Assembly: GCA_963739345.1 (NCBI GenBank)
Contig: CAVUAA010000002.1
Coordinates: 372,001 to 436,000, forward strand
Reading direction: 5' to 3'
From: CAVUAA01 sp963739345
GTDB taxonomy: Bacteria > Chlamydiota > Chlamydiia > Chlamydiales > JAFEGQ01
Length of the DNA stretch: 64,000 nt
The translations under genes and the position numbers were made by a program. Shown here one piece after another: positions 41,223-49,593 of this stretch (positions within the stretch are counted from its first letter, which is position 1; each line of letters opens with the position of its first letter). The notes under the pieces are model-generated. The model was not told the DNA's origin, did no database searches, and worked only from the letters and a program-made list of their open reading frames with translations.

Positions 41223-41941
41223 CGCTATTAAAGATTGAGAATTTATCGGCTGAGGTGGAAGGGAAAGAAATTCTTCGCGGTCTCAATCTCACCGTGAACA
41301 AGGGCGAGGTGCACGCCATCATGGGTCCCAACGGGGCGGGAAAGTCGACGCTGGCCAAAGTGCTTGGCGGCCATCCCGACTATGAGGTGACCGGCGGAAC
41401 TGTCCTCTTTGAAGGGGAAGATATTCTCGAGCTCGATCCAGAAGATCGGGCGACCAAGGGGCTCTTCATGAGCTTTCAGTATCCGGTTGAGATCTCCGGC
41501 GTCACCAATCTCCAATTTCTACATGCGGCCTATTCCGCCTGTCACGGCAAGATGTCGTTAGAAGATTTCGAGCCCCTTCTCGATCAGCGGATGCAGGAGA
41601 TCCAGGTGAAGCCTGAATTCAAGCACCGCAATCTCAACGAGGGGTTCTCAGGCGGCGAGAAAAAGCGGAATGAGATCTTGCAGATGGCTGTCCTCGATCC
41701 CACCTTTGCCATCCTCGACGAGACCGACTCAGGGCTCGACATTGACGCCCTGAAAGTGGTCGCTGAGGGGATCAATCAGCTGATGAATCCTGAGCGGGGC
41801 CTCATCCTTATCACCCACTACCAGCGCCTCCTCGATCACATCCGGCCTGACTACGTTCACGTGATGGTGGACGGGAAGATCACCGAATCAGGCGGGCCTG
41901 AGCTCGCAATCAAACTTGAAGCTGAGGGTTACGCTTGCTAG
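41219..41941 (+). CDS. sufC: SufC ATPase
   Basis: 240 residues, ABC-type ATPase of the SufBCD scaffold. Walker [15 protein letters not shown], the Q-loop in [14 protein letters not shown], the signature [11 protein letters not shown], Walker [17 protein letters not shown] (SufC-specific D-x-x-D) and the His switch [13 protein letters not shown] are all present. Start ATG overlaps the sufB stop. The usual downstream sufD is separated by 153 bp containing a dispersed repeat, so the original tight operon has been opened. Confidence 0.97.
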   Translation: MTLLKIENLSAEVEGKEILRGLNLTVNKGEVHAIMGPNGAGKSTLAKVLGGHPDYEVTGGTVLFEGEDILELDPEDRATKGLFMSFQYPVEISGVTNLQFLHAAYSACHGKMSLEDFEPLLDQRMQEIQVKPEFKHRNLNEGFSGGEKKRNEILQMAVLDPTFAILDETDSGLDIDALKVVAEGINQLMNPERGLILITHYQRLLDHIRPDYVHVMVDGKITESGGPELAIKLEAEGYAC

Positions 41942-41976
41942 GCCCAAGTTCTACCTCTTCCTTTGCTGATGGCGCG

Positions 41977-42062
41977 CGCTTTTGGCGATCCACTTTGCCT
42001 CGCTCCTCAGACGTGGCTGGTGGCCACGCCGTTCGTCGCGATGCCCGTGTCTCGCACAAAAT
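41977..42062 (+). repeat. Dispersed hairpin repeat, copy between sufC and sufD
   Basis: Starts near CTTTTGGCGATCCACTTTGC and contains CCTCGCTCCTCAGACGTGGC, TGGTGGCCACGCCGTTCGTC and GCACAAAATCACACACC. CGTGGC and GCCACG form a hairpin around TGGTG. Near-identical copies lie at 52944-53013 and, more diverged, 58058-58150. Confidence 0.82.
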
Positions 42063-42094
42063 CACACACCCTAAGACAAAGGAATAGGTAGCAC

Positions 42095-43126
42095 ATGGGC
42101 CTTGACGAATTATTTGCTACACGCTCTGATCTTCCTAAGCTCCGCGCGCAGGCGTGGGAGCGTGCGCAGGCGCTCGGACTTCCCAAGGGAATCCGGGGCA
42201 CCTACGCAGCCGCAGCCGCTCCGGCACTGCCGGCAGGTGTTGAGGCGATTCCTCTTGCCCAGGCGGCGCTCACGTTTGGCGCCTTCCTCAACACCCGCTG
42301 GTCACGGTCGCTGAAAGAGGAGACCTCCCCTCACGCCGCCCTCAACGGTGCGGTTCACGGTGAGGGGCTCTTCCTCTCCATCCCCCCAAATACCAAAGTT
42401 GAAGCGCCGATCCACCTCAACCACCACCTTGCCGCCGATACCCTTACCCTTCCTCGCGTCCACATCTTTGTAGGTGCGGGTGCGGAAGTGGAATTGATTG
42501 AGACGATCAGGGGCGATGGCCAGTGCAACGGCCTGTTTGATATCGCACTAGAAGAGGGGGCTCGCGCCACTCTCACTCTCCGTCATGATGGGGCGGTCCA
42601 CTCCTCCATCCGCGCCACTCTCAAAAGAGATGCCCGCCTCAAAACCGTCGTCTATACCGAGAGCGGCGCAGTGAGTCACGACTACCGCGTTGCCCTCGCT
42701 GGCGAGAATGGTGAAGTCGATCTGATCGGCGGCTGGCAGCTTGCTGATGATTCTCGCGTAGCAATCAACATCCACGTGGAACACATCGCCCCTCACTGCC
42801 GCTCTTCCCAACTCTTTAAAGGAGTGCTCCGCGACACCTCTCGCTCCAGTTTCATTGGCAAGATCTACGTCCACCGCGAGGCGCAGAAGACCGACGCCTT
42901 CCAGCTCAACAACAACCTCATTCTCAGCGACCGCGCCTCGGCCCACTCCGAGCCCAACCTTGAGATCTTCGCTGACGACGTCAAAGCCTCCCACGGCTCC
43001 ACCACCGGCCAGTTTGACCCCACCGAACTCTTCTACCTCCGCTCTCGCGGTCTCTCTGACGCGGCCGCCCGCGCTCTACTAGTTGACGCTTTCCTTAAGC
43101 CAATCACAGACCAGCTCGGTGATTGA
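42095..43126 (+). CDS. sufD: SufD scaffold protein
   Basis: 343 residues, paralogue of SufB in the SufBCD complex. Motifs: LSIPPNTKVEAPIHLNHHL, HIFVGAGAEVELIETIRGDG, SQLFKGVLRDTSRSSFIGKI, the acceptor-like LNNNLILSDRASAHSEPNLE, and DDVKASHGSTTGQFDPTELF with the conserved His, ending YLRSRGLSDAAARALLVDAF. The N-terminal domain is short, as in other chlamydial SufD. ATG at 42095 follows AGGTAGC. Downstream of it the suf cluster is broken by a disrupted gene and an ATPase cassette before sufS. Confidence 0.94.
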   Translation: MGLDELFATRSDLPKLRAQAWERAQALGLPKGIRGTYAAAAAPALPAGVEAIPLAQAALTFGAFLNTRWSRSLKEETSPHAALNGAVHGEGLFLSIPPNTKVEAPIHLNHHLAADTLTLPRVHIFVGAGAEVELIETIRGDGQCNGLFDIALEEGARATLTLRHDGAVHSSIRATLKRDARLKTVVYTESGAVSHDYRVALAGENGEVDLIGGWQLADDSRVAINIHVEHIAPHCRSSQLFKGVLRDTSRSSFIGKIYVHREAQKTDAFQLNNNLILSDRASAHSEPNLEIFADDVKASHGSTTGQFDPTELFYLRSRGLSDAAARALLVDAFLKPITDQLGD

Positions 43127-43157
43127 TGGCCTCTCAACACTCTCGTCGCCGCCATTT

Positions 43158-43762
43158 TTAGGTTGGGCGGTACCAGATGCGTAGCCATTTCTGGCGAGCC
43201 TTTTGTAACATCGACGTCTGTCCGTCAGCTTTTCGTTCAGTGGGAATGGGCTCCATGATCCTGACCCTTCCGTTTTCAAGGTCTGCGAGCGGTTTCTCAA
43301 GACCTAGAAGAAATTTAGTCGAGCCCGGGAGGTCGTAGGCAATATCCAGGTGGAGCGTCCCGCTCTCATTATCTTGCCATACGACTAGTACCCCATCCAG
43401 AAAGTTCTGACAAGTTGAGCGCGGGCTGACCTCCCAGATGCTTCGTTGCGCTGCTTCGGCGATGAACACATCGCCTCCATCGCGCGCCTCGCCTCTGGGG
43501 GTCGCGCCTTCTCAACTTCCCAGAACTTTCTGGATGGAGTACTAGTGTGGATCCCGGAATCCGAGGACTTCTGTAGGCAGTCAAAAATGCCATTTCGATT
43601 TAAGTCTTTAACTACGTAAATGGGGTTGGAGGGAAGATAAGTCTGGAGCGCCTGCAAGCGGTTGGGGAGGTTAATACAGAGCAGGCGGACCTGCTTACGC
43701 CGCTCCGTCAGTTCCCACCCCGTGTAGCTCTTCATGGACCAAATGATAGAGTGCCTTATCAA
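43158..43762 (-). pseudogene. Unknown gene split by a palindromic insertion
   Basis: Two protein-like halves lie in different minus-strand frames. The 5' half (43762-43547) contains MKSYTGWELTERRKQVRLL, INLPNRLQALQTYLP and NPIYVVKDLNRNGIFDCLQ. The 3' half (43383-43158) contains VLVVWQDNESGTLHLDIAYD, FLLGLEKPLADLENGRV and RQKWLRIWYRPT. Between them sits a 163-bp inverted-repeat sequence. Joined, they would give a protein of about 140-150 residues with no family I recognise. Sequence inside the insert is unrelated in frame and composition. Likely a small cytosolic protein now inactive. Confidence 0.6.
43384..43546. mobile_element. Palindromic insertion with 40-bp inverted arms
   Basis: Left arm ACTAGTACCCCATCCAGAAA and GTTCTGACAAGTTGAG (43384-43419) is complementary to the right arm CTCAACTTCCCAGAACTTTC and TGGATGGAGTACTAGT (43511-43546), about 33 of 36 positions. 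About 90 bp of GC-rich sequence lies between. No coding for a transposase. It interrupts the gene described at 43158-43762. Confidence 0.7.
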
Positions 43763-44186
43763 CTTGGGCCAGCCTCATCGCACTCGTTGTGTCTGCCCAG
43801 AGTAAGATCTCTACTCATATGTTCTTATTGGGGAGTGCTTGTTTTGAAGATATCGCATTGTTTTCCATTTTCACCATCCTAGATAAGGATGTTTTGATCT
43901 ATTATATCTAGAGTATATAGATGCTTCATAAAGAGCGCTTATTTTTTATCGCATTAACTAGTTAATTGTGAGTTAGATGCGACTTGCTGTAAGGGCGCCC
44001 GATCCAGTTAATTGTAAGCTGCCAAATTGCGCGGTTCCGGTCAACCTTAGAGAGTGACCTAAACAGATAAAGGCGAGTTGGTTATATAGAAATAGCTCAA
44101 AGTAGAACTGGGCTGACATTTTGACGGCGGGGCGGGGTGCCCTAGCGAAAGATTGACAATTGTCGCCCGTTCCCTCGTTAAACCTA
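43763..44186. other. AT-rich spacer without a convincing gene
   Basis: Markedly richer in A+T than its surroundings (43800-43970 especially). A minus-strand frame of 77 codons at 43973-44206 has no ribosome site and overlaps the ATPase stop. I see no RNA gene or terminator with a clear T-run. It holds near repeats of TTAATTGT(G/A)AG at 43962 and 44013. It is probably flanking sequence brought in with the ATPase cassette. Confidence 0.5.
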
Positions 44187-45614
44187 TCACCCAAGCAGTT
44201 GTCCAAAGTCGATGACTTGGGAGAAGAAGCCTGATTCGGCGACCTCGTCTGTGACGCCGTTGACGTGTATGAGGACAGGTCGGATGGAGTAGTTCCTAGG
44301 AGCCTTTAGCCTCTTGATCTTCTCCTTGATTTCGTCGACCACTGACCATCCCACTTCATCCTTGTTGAACTTGACTTCGCAAAGATAGAGCGTATTGAAA
44401 CGAGTCTGAATCAGAAGATCGATTTGGCACCCTTTTTGTTTCAGCGTAGCGGTCTGAAAGTAGGGGCCACCAAATTGGAAGTCAGCGAGATCGATATGAA
44501 GTATTTCGTAAATTTTAGGGCGGTTGTTAAGCACCAAGTTTTCGAATTGCAGACCCATGATGCTGTGCCATTGGGGCATTTCGGCTCGACCGTTTTGCAA
44601 AACCGTTTCTCTTCTCGGTTCGATATAGCGCAGGTAAAACCGAAGATAGTTGTCGCATAGGCGATAGCGGTTTAGCTTGCTCCGTTGGGTTGTGCCGGGT
44701 TCCCATCTGTACTCGCGAGCTAGGTATCCTGTTTTCACAAGATCATCAAGATAAGTGGATGTGACGCCTCCAGACTGTTCGCCCATTCCCTGTAGGATAG
44801 CTTCTTTAGCGAACGACCCCCTAACGGTTTGCTCGATCAGTTGCTTGTACTTCGCGCTCCGTTGTGAGAATAGATCGGAGAAGATTCGATCAAATTCGTT
44901 AAACAAAATCCCGTCTGGTCTGAAACAGAGTCGCTGGATATTTTCCTCAGCCGATATTTCAGGTCGAATGAGCTCTAGATAGCGAGGTACACCGCCCGTT
45001 ACCGAAAGTAGCTTGAATTTTTCATATGGAGAGACAAGCTGAGCCTGTGCATTCCAGAAGTAGGAACATTGTTCTATGGGGAGCTCTTTAAGCGTCATAT
45101 CAAGCGTAACCCGTCCGAAAAAACCCGTTGAGCCGAGAATATTTTTCTCGATCCAGCCCGACATGGATCCGCTAAGAATCAGAATGAGTTTTGGGTTTTT
45201 GCTCAGTTTTGCATCCCACGCAGTCTTTAGTTTCGGTAAAAACGTCGGGTCCTTGGAACCCATCCAATTGATTTCGTCCAGTACGATCACCACACGCCCG
45301 GTTGAGGTGAGTGCTGCTAGCTGAAGCAAGAGGTAATCCCAATTATCCTTGCGTATGCCAGTTTCGCCAAACTGATCCGCGAGTTGTGCCGCAAAGTGAT
45401 CTCTTTGGTGTTGAGCAGAGGTCCCCTCTTCGGGCGCTAGGCCGAGAAAGCTAACGGTACGTAGGGGCTTGCAAAATTCTTCGATGAGGCGCGACTTCCC
45501 AATGCGACGTCTCCCTTTGATGACGACTAAATTCGCAATTCGGAGCGTTAGTAGTTCGTGGAGAGCTTCGAGCTCACGCTCTCGCCCGATAAATTTTTGT
45601 TCGTCGTTATTCAC
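44187..45614 (-). CDS. AAA+ ATPase of the archaeal-type DUF234 family
   Basis: About 475 residues from a GTG at 45614, preceded by GGAG at seven bases; the frame stays open upstream only through the hairpin repeats. FIGRERELEALHEL, then Walker A-like VVIKGRRRIGKSRLIEEF, Walker B VIVLDEINWM and sensor ILSGSMSGWIEKNIL. A winged-helix region follows, then a C-terminal DUF234/PD-(D/E)xK-like nuclease domain with FNTLYLCEVKFNKDEVGW. Such ATPases are widespread, mobile and of unknown biology. The cassette, with three palindromes upstream, sits between sufD and sufS and is more AT-rich than its neighbours, so horizontal gain is likely. Confidence 0.87.
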   Translation of the reverse strand: MNNDEQKFIGRERELEALHELLTLRIANLVVIKGRRRIGKSRLIEEFCKPLRTVSFLGLAPEEGTSAQHQRDHFAAQLADQFGETGIRKDNWDYLLLQLAALTSTGRVVIVLDEINWMGSKDPTFLPKLKTAWDAKLSKNPKLILILSGSMSGWIEKNILGSTGFFGRVTLDMTLKELPIEQCSYFWNAQAQLVSPYEKFKLLSVTGGVPRYLELIRPEISAEENIQRLCFRPDGILFNEFDRIFSDLFSQRSAKYKQLIEQTVRGSFAKEAILQGMGEQSGGVTSTYLDDLVKTGYLAREYRWEPGTTQRSKLNRYRLCDNYLRFYLRYIEPRRETVLQNGRAEMPQWHSIMGLQFENLVLNNRPKIYEILHIDLADFQFGGPYFQTATLKQKGCQIDLLIQTRFNTLYLCEVKFNKDEVGWSVVDEIKEKIKRLKAPRNYSIRPVLIHVNGVTDEVAESGFFSQVIDFGQLLG

Positions 45615-45633
45615 TTGGGGCTCCTTTTCGTTG

Positions 45634-45779
45634 CTATCCGCAAATCGCCATTTTAGTGATTTGTGGCTAGATATGTGCCCGTAATTTTCTATCCACAAAT
45701 TCGCGTTTCGGCGATTTGCGGATAGATCAATTGGGGCTCAAGTCTATCCGCAAATCGCGTTTTATGCAATTTGCGGATG
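45634..45779. repeat. Three tandem palindromes upstream of the DUF234 ATPase
   Basis: Hairpins at 45634-45670, 45688-45725 and 45743-45779 share the form CTATCCGCAAATCGC ... GCGATTTGCGGATAG with changed loops. Substitutions tend to be matched or G:T-compatible within each stem. TTGGGGCTC also repeats beside two of them. They lie at the start of the ATPase mRNA or in its promoter; operators, mobility ends or RNA-processing signals are all possible. Confidence 0.85.
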
Positions 45780-45983
45780 AATTTGTCAGTCTATATTTTG
45801 TAAGTCGTTAATAATAAGAGGTTAATAAAATTCTAGTAGAGGCTCTAGACAGATGAAATAGGTCCTTTTGAATAGACGAGGTGGGGGCGAGAATTGACCA
45901 TCGGAGGTAAAAAGCGTAGCATGGGCAGCCATGAGAGATGATGTGCGTGATGATTTTCCGATGTTGAGGGGGAGCTGTGTTAT

Positions 45984-47126
45984 TTGGACACGGCAGCGAC
46001 GGCGTTGAAGCCGCAGGTGGTGATCGATGCGGTGCAGAGATACTACGCGGAGGAGTGCGGGACGGTTCATCGGGGGGTGTATGGGCTGGCGGTGAGGAAT
46101 ACTGAGAAACAGCATGAGGTGAGGGGGCAGGTGGCGCGGTTTTTGAATGCGCCATCTGTTGATGAGGTGATTTTCACGAAGGGGACGACGGAGGCGTTGA
46201 ACCTGGTCGCCTACTGTTTGGGCGAGGCGTATGTGGACATGGGCGATGAGGTGGTGATCACTGAGGTGGAGCACCATGCCAATATCGTGCCGTGGCAGCT
46301 GATGTGCGAGGCGCGGGGGGCGAGTCTCAAGGTGTTGCCGGTGGGTGATGACGGTGAGCTGATCTTGGAGGCGTTTGAGAATGTGCTGACCCACAAGACG
46401 AAGATTGTGGCGCTGGGTCATATTTCGAATGCGATTGGGACGGTACATCCGGTGAAACAGGTGGCGCTGTTGGCCAAAGAGGTTGGCGCCATGGTGGTGG
46501 TCGACGGGGCGCAGGCAGCACCGCATATGAAGATCGATGTGCAGGATCTGGGGGTCGATTTCTACGCGTTTTCGGCCCACAAGGCGTATGGCCCGACGGG
46601 GATTGGGGTGTTGTGGGGGAGGAAGGAGATTTTGGATACGCTCCCTCCTTATCAGGGGGGAGGGGACATGATTGAGGAGGTCACCTTCGAGGAGACCACC
46701 TACAATACGGTGCCGTTCCGGTTTGAGGCGGGGACGCCCCACATTGCGGGGATTCATGGATTGGGTGCGGCGATTGAGTATATTGAGAGTGTGGGTTTGG
46801 AGGCGATAGGTGCGCATGAGCAGCAGTTGCTAGCACATGCAACGAAGAGGATTGAGGAGGTTCCTGGGGTGCGGATCATCGGAGAGGCGGAGCACAAGGC
46901 GGCGATCTTGAGCTTTGTGATTGAGGGGTGTCATCCGCTTGATGTGGGGACGCTGCTCGATCAGGAGGGGATTGCGGTGCGGACCGGTCACCACTGCGCC
47001 CAGCCGGCGATGAACCGCTTTGGGGTAAAGCACACAATTCGGGCCTCTTTTGCCCTTTACAACACTCTAAGTGATGTCGATCGGTTGATCGATGCGCTCA
47101 AGAAAATCCAGGCTAAACTTAAGTAA
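45984..47126 (+). CDS. sufS: Cysteine desulfurase SufS, 5' end frameshifted
   Basis: The open frame from TTG 45984 gives 380 residues, DTAATALKPQVVIDAV onward. The usual N-terminus is in another frame from ATG 45931: MRDDVRDDFPMLRGSCVI, which should continue into Y-LDTAAT. The junction reads GTTATTTGGACACG where GTTATT-TAT-TTG-GAC-ACG is expected, so four bases (one TATT) seem missing. The rest is normal: EVEHHANIVPWQL, VDGAQAAPH, the PLP Lys in FSAHKAYGPTGIG and the catalytic Cys in VRTGHHCAQP. It supplies sulfur to SufBCD. Either an assembly error, a start at the internal TTG, or early decay explains the shift. The last 8 bases overlap sctT. Confidence 0.88.
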   Translation: MDTAATALKPQVVIDAVQRYYAEECGTVHRGVYGLAVRNTEKQHEVRGQVARFLNAPSVDEVIFTKGTTEALNLVAYCLGEAYVDMGDEVVITEVEHHANIVPWQLMCEARGASLKVLPVGDDGELILEAFENVLTHKTKIVALGHISNAIGTVHPVKQVALLAKEVGAMVVVDGAQAAPHMKIDVQDLGVDFYAFSAHKAYGPTGIGVLWGRKEILDTLPPYQGGGDMIEEVTFEETTYNTVPFRFEAGTPHIAGIHGLGAAIEYIESVGLEAIGAHEQQLLAHATKRIEEVPGVRIIGEAEHKAAILSFVIEGCHPLDVGTLLDQEGIAVRTGHHCAQPAMNRFGVKHTIRASFALYNTLSDVDRLIDALKKIQAKLK

Positions 47127-47943
47127 CGCCGAAGTAGCCGACGTCTTCTTCGATGCCGATGAGCCACGAGATGGTCTGGTGTTCGAGCTGCTGTAAGATG
47201 AAATGCCATGATATCCAGAGAATTGCCATGCCGACGAGCGACTTGAGCGCCCAGCCGAGGAAGGCCATGGGGACTTGGGGGGCCATCCGGTTGGAGATAC
47301 CGAGAAAGAGGTCGGACATGAGGATGGCGACGAGGGCGGGGGCTGCGAGCTGAGCGGCGATCGACATGACGATGTTACCAGCGTCGATCAGCTTTTGGGC
47401 GAGGGGGGTCTCGAGGTCAAGGAAGAAGGCGGGGTGGAGATATTCGTTTGGCGGGATGACGGTGAAAGAGAGGGAGACGGAGTCTAGGAAGTAGAAGAGT
47501 CCGCCGATAGCCAAGAACATGTAGATGAGGACGAAGTTGTAGAGCTGGCCGATGGGGGAGTTTTGGGTCTGGAGGGTGGGGTCGGTCATCATCATGCTCG
47601 ATGAGCCCCGCTGGTTGTCGATCAGGATGCCGGAGGTGTTGGCGATCCAGAAGGGCATGGAGACGAGGAAGCCGAGGATGAAGCCGATTACCAGTTCTTT
47701 GAAGACGAGGCCAATGAAGTTGACGTCAAAGATGATGGGCTCGGGGGTGAGGTTCATCAGGAGGGGGAGAAAGATGACGGAGAGACTGAGCAGGAGGCCC
47801 ATCTTCACAGGGCCTGGGAGGAGGCGGGCGCCAAAGAAGGGAGCCATGACGATGATGGGGGCGAGCCGCATCATGCAGAGGACCAGGAGGAGGAAGAGCG
47901 ACATGGGATGGGGGTTGTCTAGGACGAGGGAGAAGTAGTCCAC
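47119..47943 (-). CDS. sctT: Type III secretion export-gate protein SctT
   Basis: 274 residues from a GTG that directly follows the sctS stop. Membrane protein of the export gate, homologous to SpaR/YscT/FliR. Motifs: RLAPIIVMAPFFGARLLPGP near the start, GFILGFLVSMPFWIANTSG, IDNQRGSSSMMMTDPTLQ (hallmark D-x-Q-R-G), and LLLPALVAILMSDLFLG-like PALVAILMSDLFLGISNRMA. About six to eight membrane helices. Last gene of the minus-strand sctJ-T operon, overlapping the sufS end by 8 bp. Confidence 0.94.
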   Translation of the reverse strand: MDYFSLVLDNPHPMSLFLLLVLCMMRLAPIIVMAPFFGARLLPGPVKMGLLLSLSVIFLPLLMNLTPEPIIFDVNFIGLVFKELVIGFILGFLVSMPFWIANTSGILIDNQRGSSSMMMTDPTLQTQNSPIGQLYNFVLIYMFLAIGGLFYFLDSVSLSFTVIPPNEYLHPAFFLDLETPLAQKLIDAGNIVMSIAAQLAAPALVAILMSDLFLGISNRMAPQVPMAFLGWALKSLVGMAILWISWHFILQQLEHQTISWLIGIEEDVGYFGVT

Positions 47944-48213
47944 TTAGGTTTGCCAGCGGGGGAAGTTGACGAAGATGTTGGAGGCGAACTGGAGGATCTG
48001 GGCGCCGAGATAGCCGCCCATGAGGACGATAGTGAGGATGGCTGCGACGAGTTTTACGGTAAAGGAGAGGGTCTGCTCTTGAATTTGTGTAGCCGCCTGG
48101 AAGATGGCGACGGTGAGGCCGGCGAGCATGGAGATGAGGATGGGGGGGGCGGAGAGAATGAGGATCATGAAGAGCGCTTCGTAGGTCAGCTGATAGATCT
48201 CATCTTGAAACAT
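47944..48213 (-). CDS. sctS: Type III secretion export-gate protein SctS
   Basis: About 89 residues from ATG 48213 (MFQDEIYQLTYEALFMILIL); an upstream in-frame start falls inside sctR. Two membrane helices, with SAPPILISMLAGLTVAIFQA and TQIQEQTLSFTVKLVAAI, the FliQ/SpaQ signature. It wraps around SctR in the helical export gate. It starts seven bases after sctR and ends at sctT. Confidence 0.95.
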   Translation of the reverse strand: MFQDEIYQLTYEALFMILILSAPPILISMLAGLTVAIFQAATQIQEQTLSFTVKLVAAILTIVLMGGYLGAQILQFASNIFVNFPRWQT

Positions 48214-48220
48214 GGCTATC

Positions 48221-48922
48221 TCACGGGTTGAATGAAAGGACCAGCCCTTGCACAAGGATCGCCCAGCCGTCGAGCATCACGAGGAGGAGCAGCTTGAGCG
48301 GGATCGCAATGGTGATGGGGGAGAGCATCATCATTCCCATCGCAAGGAGGATGTTGGAGGTGACCAGGTCGATGACGAAGAAGGGGAGGTAGATGAGGAC
48401 CCCTATCTGGAAGGCATCCTCGACCTGTGATGTGATATAGGCGGGGATGAGGATGATGAAGTCGTGAACATTCATTGAGCTCCGCACCTGAGGAGGAAAA
48501 AACTTGTAGGCGATCCGGTAGAACGCCCGCTGGTGTTTGGAACGGGAGTTTTTGATCAGGAACTCACGGAGTGGCTCACGCGCCTCTTTGATCACTTCGA
48601 TGTAGAAGACGGAGGATTCGGCCGAGATCAGCTCGGTTGGTGCATTCTCGAACATTGGTTCCACCCGCTCATACATCGCCATTCCGGTGGGGAACATGAC
48701 GTAGAGGACGAGGATGAGGGCGATACCGTTGATCACCTGGTTGGGGGGTGCTTGTTGGACGCCCATTGCGCTTCGGAGCAGAGAGAGGACAATCACAACT
48801 TTGGTGAAGCTTGTGAGGAGGAGGACGAGGAAGGGGAGGAGGCTGAGGCCCACAAGGACCAACATCTGGGCGATGAGGGGAGGGGTCTGAATTTGGGCAT
48901 CCGCCGCTTGTGCCCAAGCCAT
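48221..48922 (-). CDS. sctR: Type III secretion export-gate protein SctR
   Basis: 233 residues from ATG 48922. FliP/SpaP family: LVLLLTSFTKVVIVLSLLRS, MGVQQAPPNQVINGIALILV, FKIGVLIYLPF-like AFQIGVLIYLPFFVIDLVTS, and ILLAMGMMMLSPITIAIPLK. It builds the core of the export gate with S and T. Upstream of this ATG, pieces of a signal peptide (WLLLIALPPS and LLPSMAWAQAADA) are present but in two frames, so the original start is probably upstream and now shifted out. Without it the protein still has all its transmembrane helices. Confidence 0.93.
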   Translation of the reverse strand: MAWAQAADAQIQTPPLIAQMLVLVGLSLLPFLVLLLTSFTKVVIVLSLLRSAMGVQQAPPNQVINGIALILVLYVMFPTGMAMYERVEPMFENAPTELISAESSVFYIEVIKEAREPLREFLIKNSRSKHQRAFYRIAYKFFPPQVRSSMNVHDFIILIPAYITSQVEDAFQIGVLIYLPFFVIDLVTSNILLAMGMMMLSPITIAIPLKLLLLVMLDGWAILVQGLVLSFNP

Positions 48923-48963
48923 GCTCGGAAGGAGGAAGCGCTATGAGCAAAAGCCAGCGTTTT

Positions 48964-49593
48964 TCATCCGTGATCCTTTAAGATCCGCTCGAACGCCCGC
49001 TGCAGAGAGTTCACTTGCGTCTCCCACTGAGCGTTGATGATGCCAGCCTCGGTCTCGATGATGCAGCCACCCTGTTGGACATCGCCACGTTCTTGAACGA
49101 CTAGGTTCTCAAGCCGCTCAAACATCTGCTTCATCTCATCTTTTCGTCGCTGGAGATTCTCATAATCATCTTTGTGACAGTAGACGGTGATCCGCTTGTG
49201 GTCGGCGACCGATTTGAGATTCTTCATCACGATGTCGCCAATGGTGTCGGGGTTGAGCGAAAGCTCACGCCCGACCAGCGCTTCAGCTGCTTTGAGGGCG
49301 ACCGGGAGCACCTTTGCGTGCACTTCGTCGTACACTTTGGCAATTTCCTGCTCGATGAGGGCGATCTGGTCGGCCCAAGCCGCCTCACCCTTTTCGAAGC
49401 CCCGCTTTTCGGCCTCTTCTTTTAGACGCTCAGCTTCTTCGAACGCCTCCTTGCGGAACTGCTCATCTTCCTCTCGGATCTTGGCGAGTAGATCTTTCGC
49501 TTCGATGAGGCTTGAGAACTGATCGGCTTTGAGCACCTTGCCCCCCGGAGCCTGTGCAAGCTTATCGCCATAGAGGAGGGAAAAATAGCTCAT
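48964..49593 (-). CDS. sctL: Type III secretion stator protein SctL
   Basis: 209 residues, HrpE/YscL/FliH family, cytosolic peripheral stalk that links the ATPase SctN to SctK/SctQ. Long charged helix (residues 28-75: DLLAKIREEDEQFRKEAFEE, AERLKEEAEKRGFEKGE), then the conserved C-terminal part with ALVGRELSLNPDTIGDIV and GGCIIETEAGIINAQWETQV. The ATG overlaps the SctK-like stop by 4 bp. Length is normal. Confidence 0.92.
   Translation of the reverse strand: MSYFSLLYGDKLAQAPGGKVLKADQFSSLIEAKDLLAKIREEDEQFRKEAFEEAERLKEEAEKRGFEKGEAAWADQIALIEQEIAKVYDEVHAKVLPVALKAAEALVGRELSLNPDTIGDIVMKNLKSVADHKRITVYCHKDDYENLQRRKDEMKQMFERLENLVVQERGDVQQGGCIIETEAGIINAQWETQVNSLQRAFERILKDHG

Noticed and set aside
43973..44206. 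77-codon minus-strand frame next to the ATPase
   Set aside because: No ribosome site, overlaps the ATPase stop and lies in AT-rich spacer; sequence does not look like a protein.
45634..45779. Three palindromic repeats with spacers resembling a mini CRISPR array
   Set aside because: Stems pair within each unit over the full repeat length and the loops vary; spacing is short and there are no cas genes. Better described as tandem palindromes.
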